From Takifugu bimaculatus (lineage: Eukaryota; Chordata; Actinopteri; Tetraodontiformes; Tetraodontidae), in contig CP034990.1 of the NCBI GenBank assembly GCA_004026145.2, forward strand, positions 5,019,476 to 5,083,475: 64,000 nt of DNA, read 5' to 3'. Position numbers and translations under genes: made by a program. This document shows positions 63,001-64,000 of this stretch, one piece after another (the first letter of the stretch is position 1; each line of letters opens with the position of its first letter). Below the pieces are notes generated by a model. That model was not told the origin of the DNA. It did no database searches and saw only the letters and a list, made by a program, of their open reading frames with translations.

Positions 63001-64000
63001 AAAGCGTTGAATCAAGATGATGTGGGGGAGGGGGGTGAAAATGTAGGTCGGCTAATCCGACTCTCTGTGACTGGAGGGCACCAACAAAGAAGAAGAAAGG
63101 CACAGCAACTAATGCAGCCAATTAAACTCCCCCTTCCCCCCCGAGCTACCCCCATTCCCTGCCTCAGCAACCACTTCAAAGTGCTGCCATCAGCGAACGG
63201 CAATAAAGTGAATGAGCTGGCTGGAAATGGGCCCCGATGTTGAGGATGCAGAGGCAGGGGACTTCAAATGGCGCTCATCACCATCAGATAACAGTCTTTC
63301 CATGTGGAGGGAGGCTCTTCCCACACCTTCCACGCACAGGCGGCGCCGAGTCTGCGCGCAAAGACCGGCCGTCGTCCGAATGGACATTTCTCCTGATGGC
63401 CAATAAGGTTGATGGCGATGTTGCCACAAAAAAGGAGGGAAGGAGCAGCGCGTCATTACCGCTCTGTGACACAATGTCCTGGCAGAGGGAGCAATCTCCC
63501 AGCGGGAGCTGAGAGCTGATGGCTGGGTGGGAGCCATCACCCAGCTGCCTGCTGCGGTTCCGTCAGATGGGGGATCCGGGCCCCGAGAAGAGGGATCCAC
63601 CGGGGACAGACCAAAGGAGAGATTTTCAGTTTGCTGCTCCAGGTGATTTCAAAGAGCAGAATTGGGGCATCTCATTACACAAAATACATCTCCCACAAAT
63701 CCCTTCCTTTACATAAAAGCCTCCCCTTCCCTCAGCTCTCCCTCTCTTTCTCAGCTCCATCCTTTCAGAAAAATATATTTTCCCCTCCCTCTCTTTTCTC
63801 TGTTTCACTTCCAGAGCTCAGCTGTTTTGTGTCCTGCTGGGCATTCACAACAGGACAATTTCCACACCAATCTGAGCAGCATTTAAATAAACATCAACAG
63901 AATATGTCAGAGGGAGCCTGTGAATAACACCAGAGGCTTATCCACTTCTGCAGCTTTAAAGAGGAGAGGGGGAGCCGTCCAGGTTCTGTCTGCCTCAATA

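Larger units (their letters stand above)
55411..64000 (-). other. ntrk3: ntrk3 upstream intron, running off the window
   Basis: The exon at 55410 starts in phase with a split codon, so an intron must lie upstream. No transmembrane-type exon or leucine-rich/immunoglobulin-domain exon is recognisable up to the right edge. The stretch holds a minisatellite (59571-59668), a C-run plus CA repeat (60014-60050) and CT-rich tracts near the end. Nothing coding is seen on the other strand. Confidence 0.7.

Noticed and set aside
1..64000. A new multi-gene system
   Set aside because: The window holds part of one known receptor gene, introns and repeats. No cluster of unknown genes is present.

Overview
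The window is animal nuclear DNA, and a teleost fish is the best fit. Coding sequence comes as short exons with GT/AG introns. It is interrupted by long AT-rich non-coding stretches, many (CA)n microsatellites, and fish-type transposon remnants (L1, L2-like and pogo-like elements, and a retroelement tail ending in repeated TTTGA). There is no operon, phage, CRISPR or other prokaryotic organisation.

The only gene I can support is the 3' half of ntrk3 (TrkC, the neurotrophin-3 receptor tyrosine kinase), on the minus strand. Six consecutive exons (55410-55222, 45796-45666, 44474-44302, 42404-42161, 32270-32112, 30135-29950) join in frame. They encode about 360 residues: the cytoplasmic juxtamembrane segment with the NPQY Shc-docking motif, the whole kinase domain and the C-terminal tyrosine tail. 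The extracellular, transmembrane and promoter parts are not recognisable here and should lie beyond the right edge. Position 55411 to the end reads as intron.

Left to right: 1-4200 is a nest of transposon remnants. It holds a pogo-like TIR element (68-793), then a decayed L1 retrotransposon (about 800-4200) that is itself interrupted by a retroelement tail (2975-3233). From 4200 to 29949 there is no gene I can recognise. That stretch holds simple repeats, a pair of inverted dispersed repeats (21130-21240 and 23090-23275), a 19-bp triplicated sequence and the probable ntrk3 3' UTR at its right end. From 29950 to 55410 are the ntrk3 exons and introns; the introns contain two further pogo-like TIR elements, a degraded L2-like LINE and several microsatellites. 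From 55411 to 64000 is upstream intron with a 10-bp minisatellite and more simple repeats.

I did not find a new multi-gene system. The observations I rate most worth checking are a family of three TIR elements with near-identical ends at three sites, a 68-nt UG repeat 18 nt after the splice donor of the ATP-loop exon of ntrk3, and several intronic stretches that look like candidate conserved regulatory elements.
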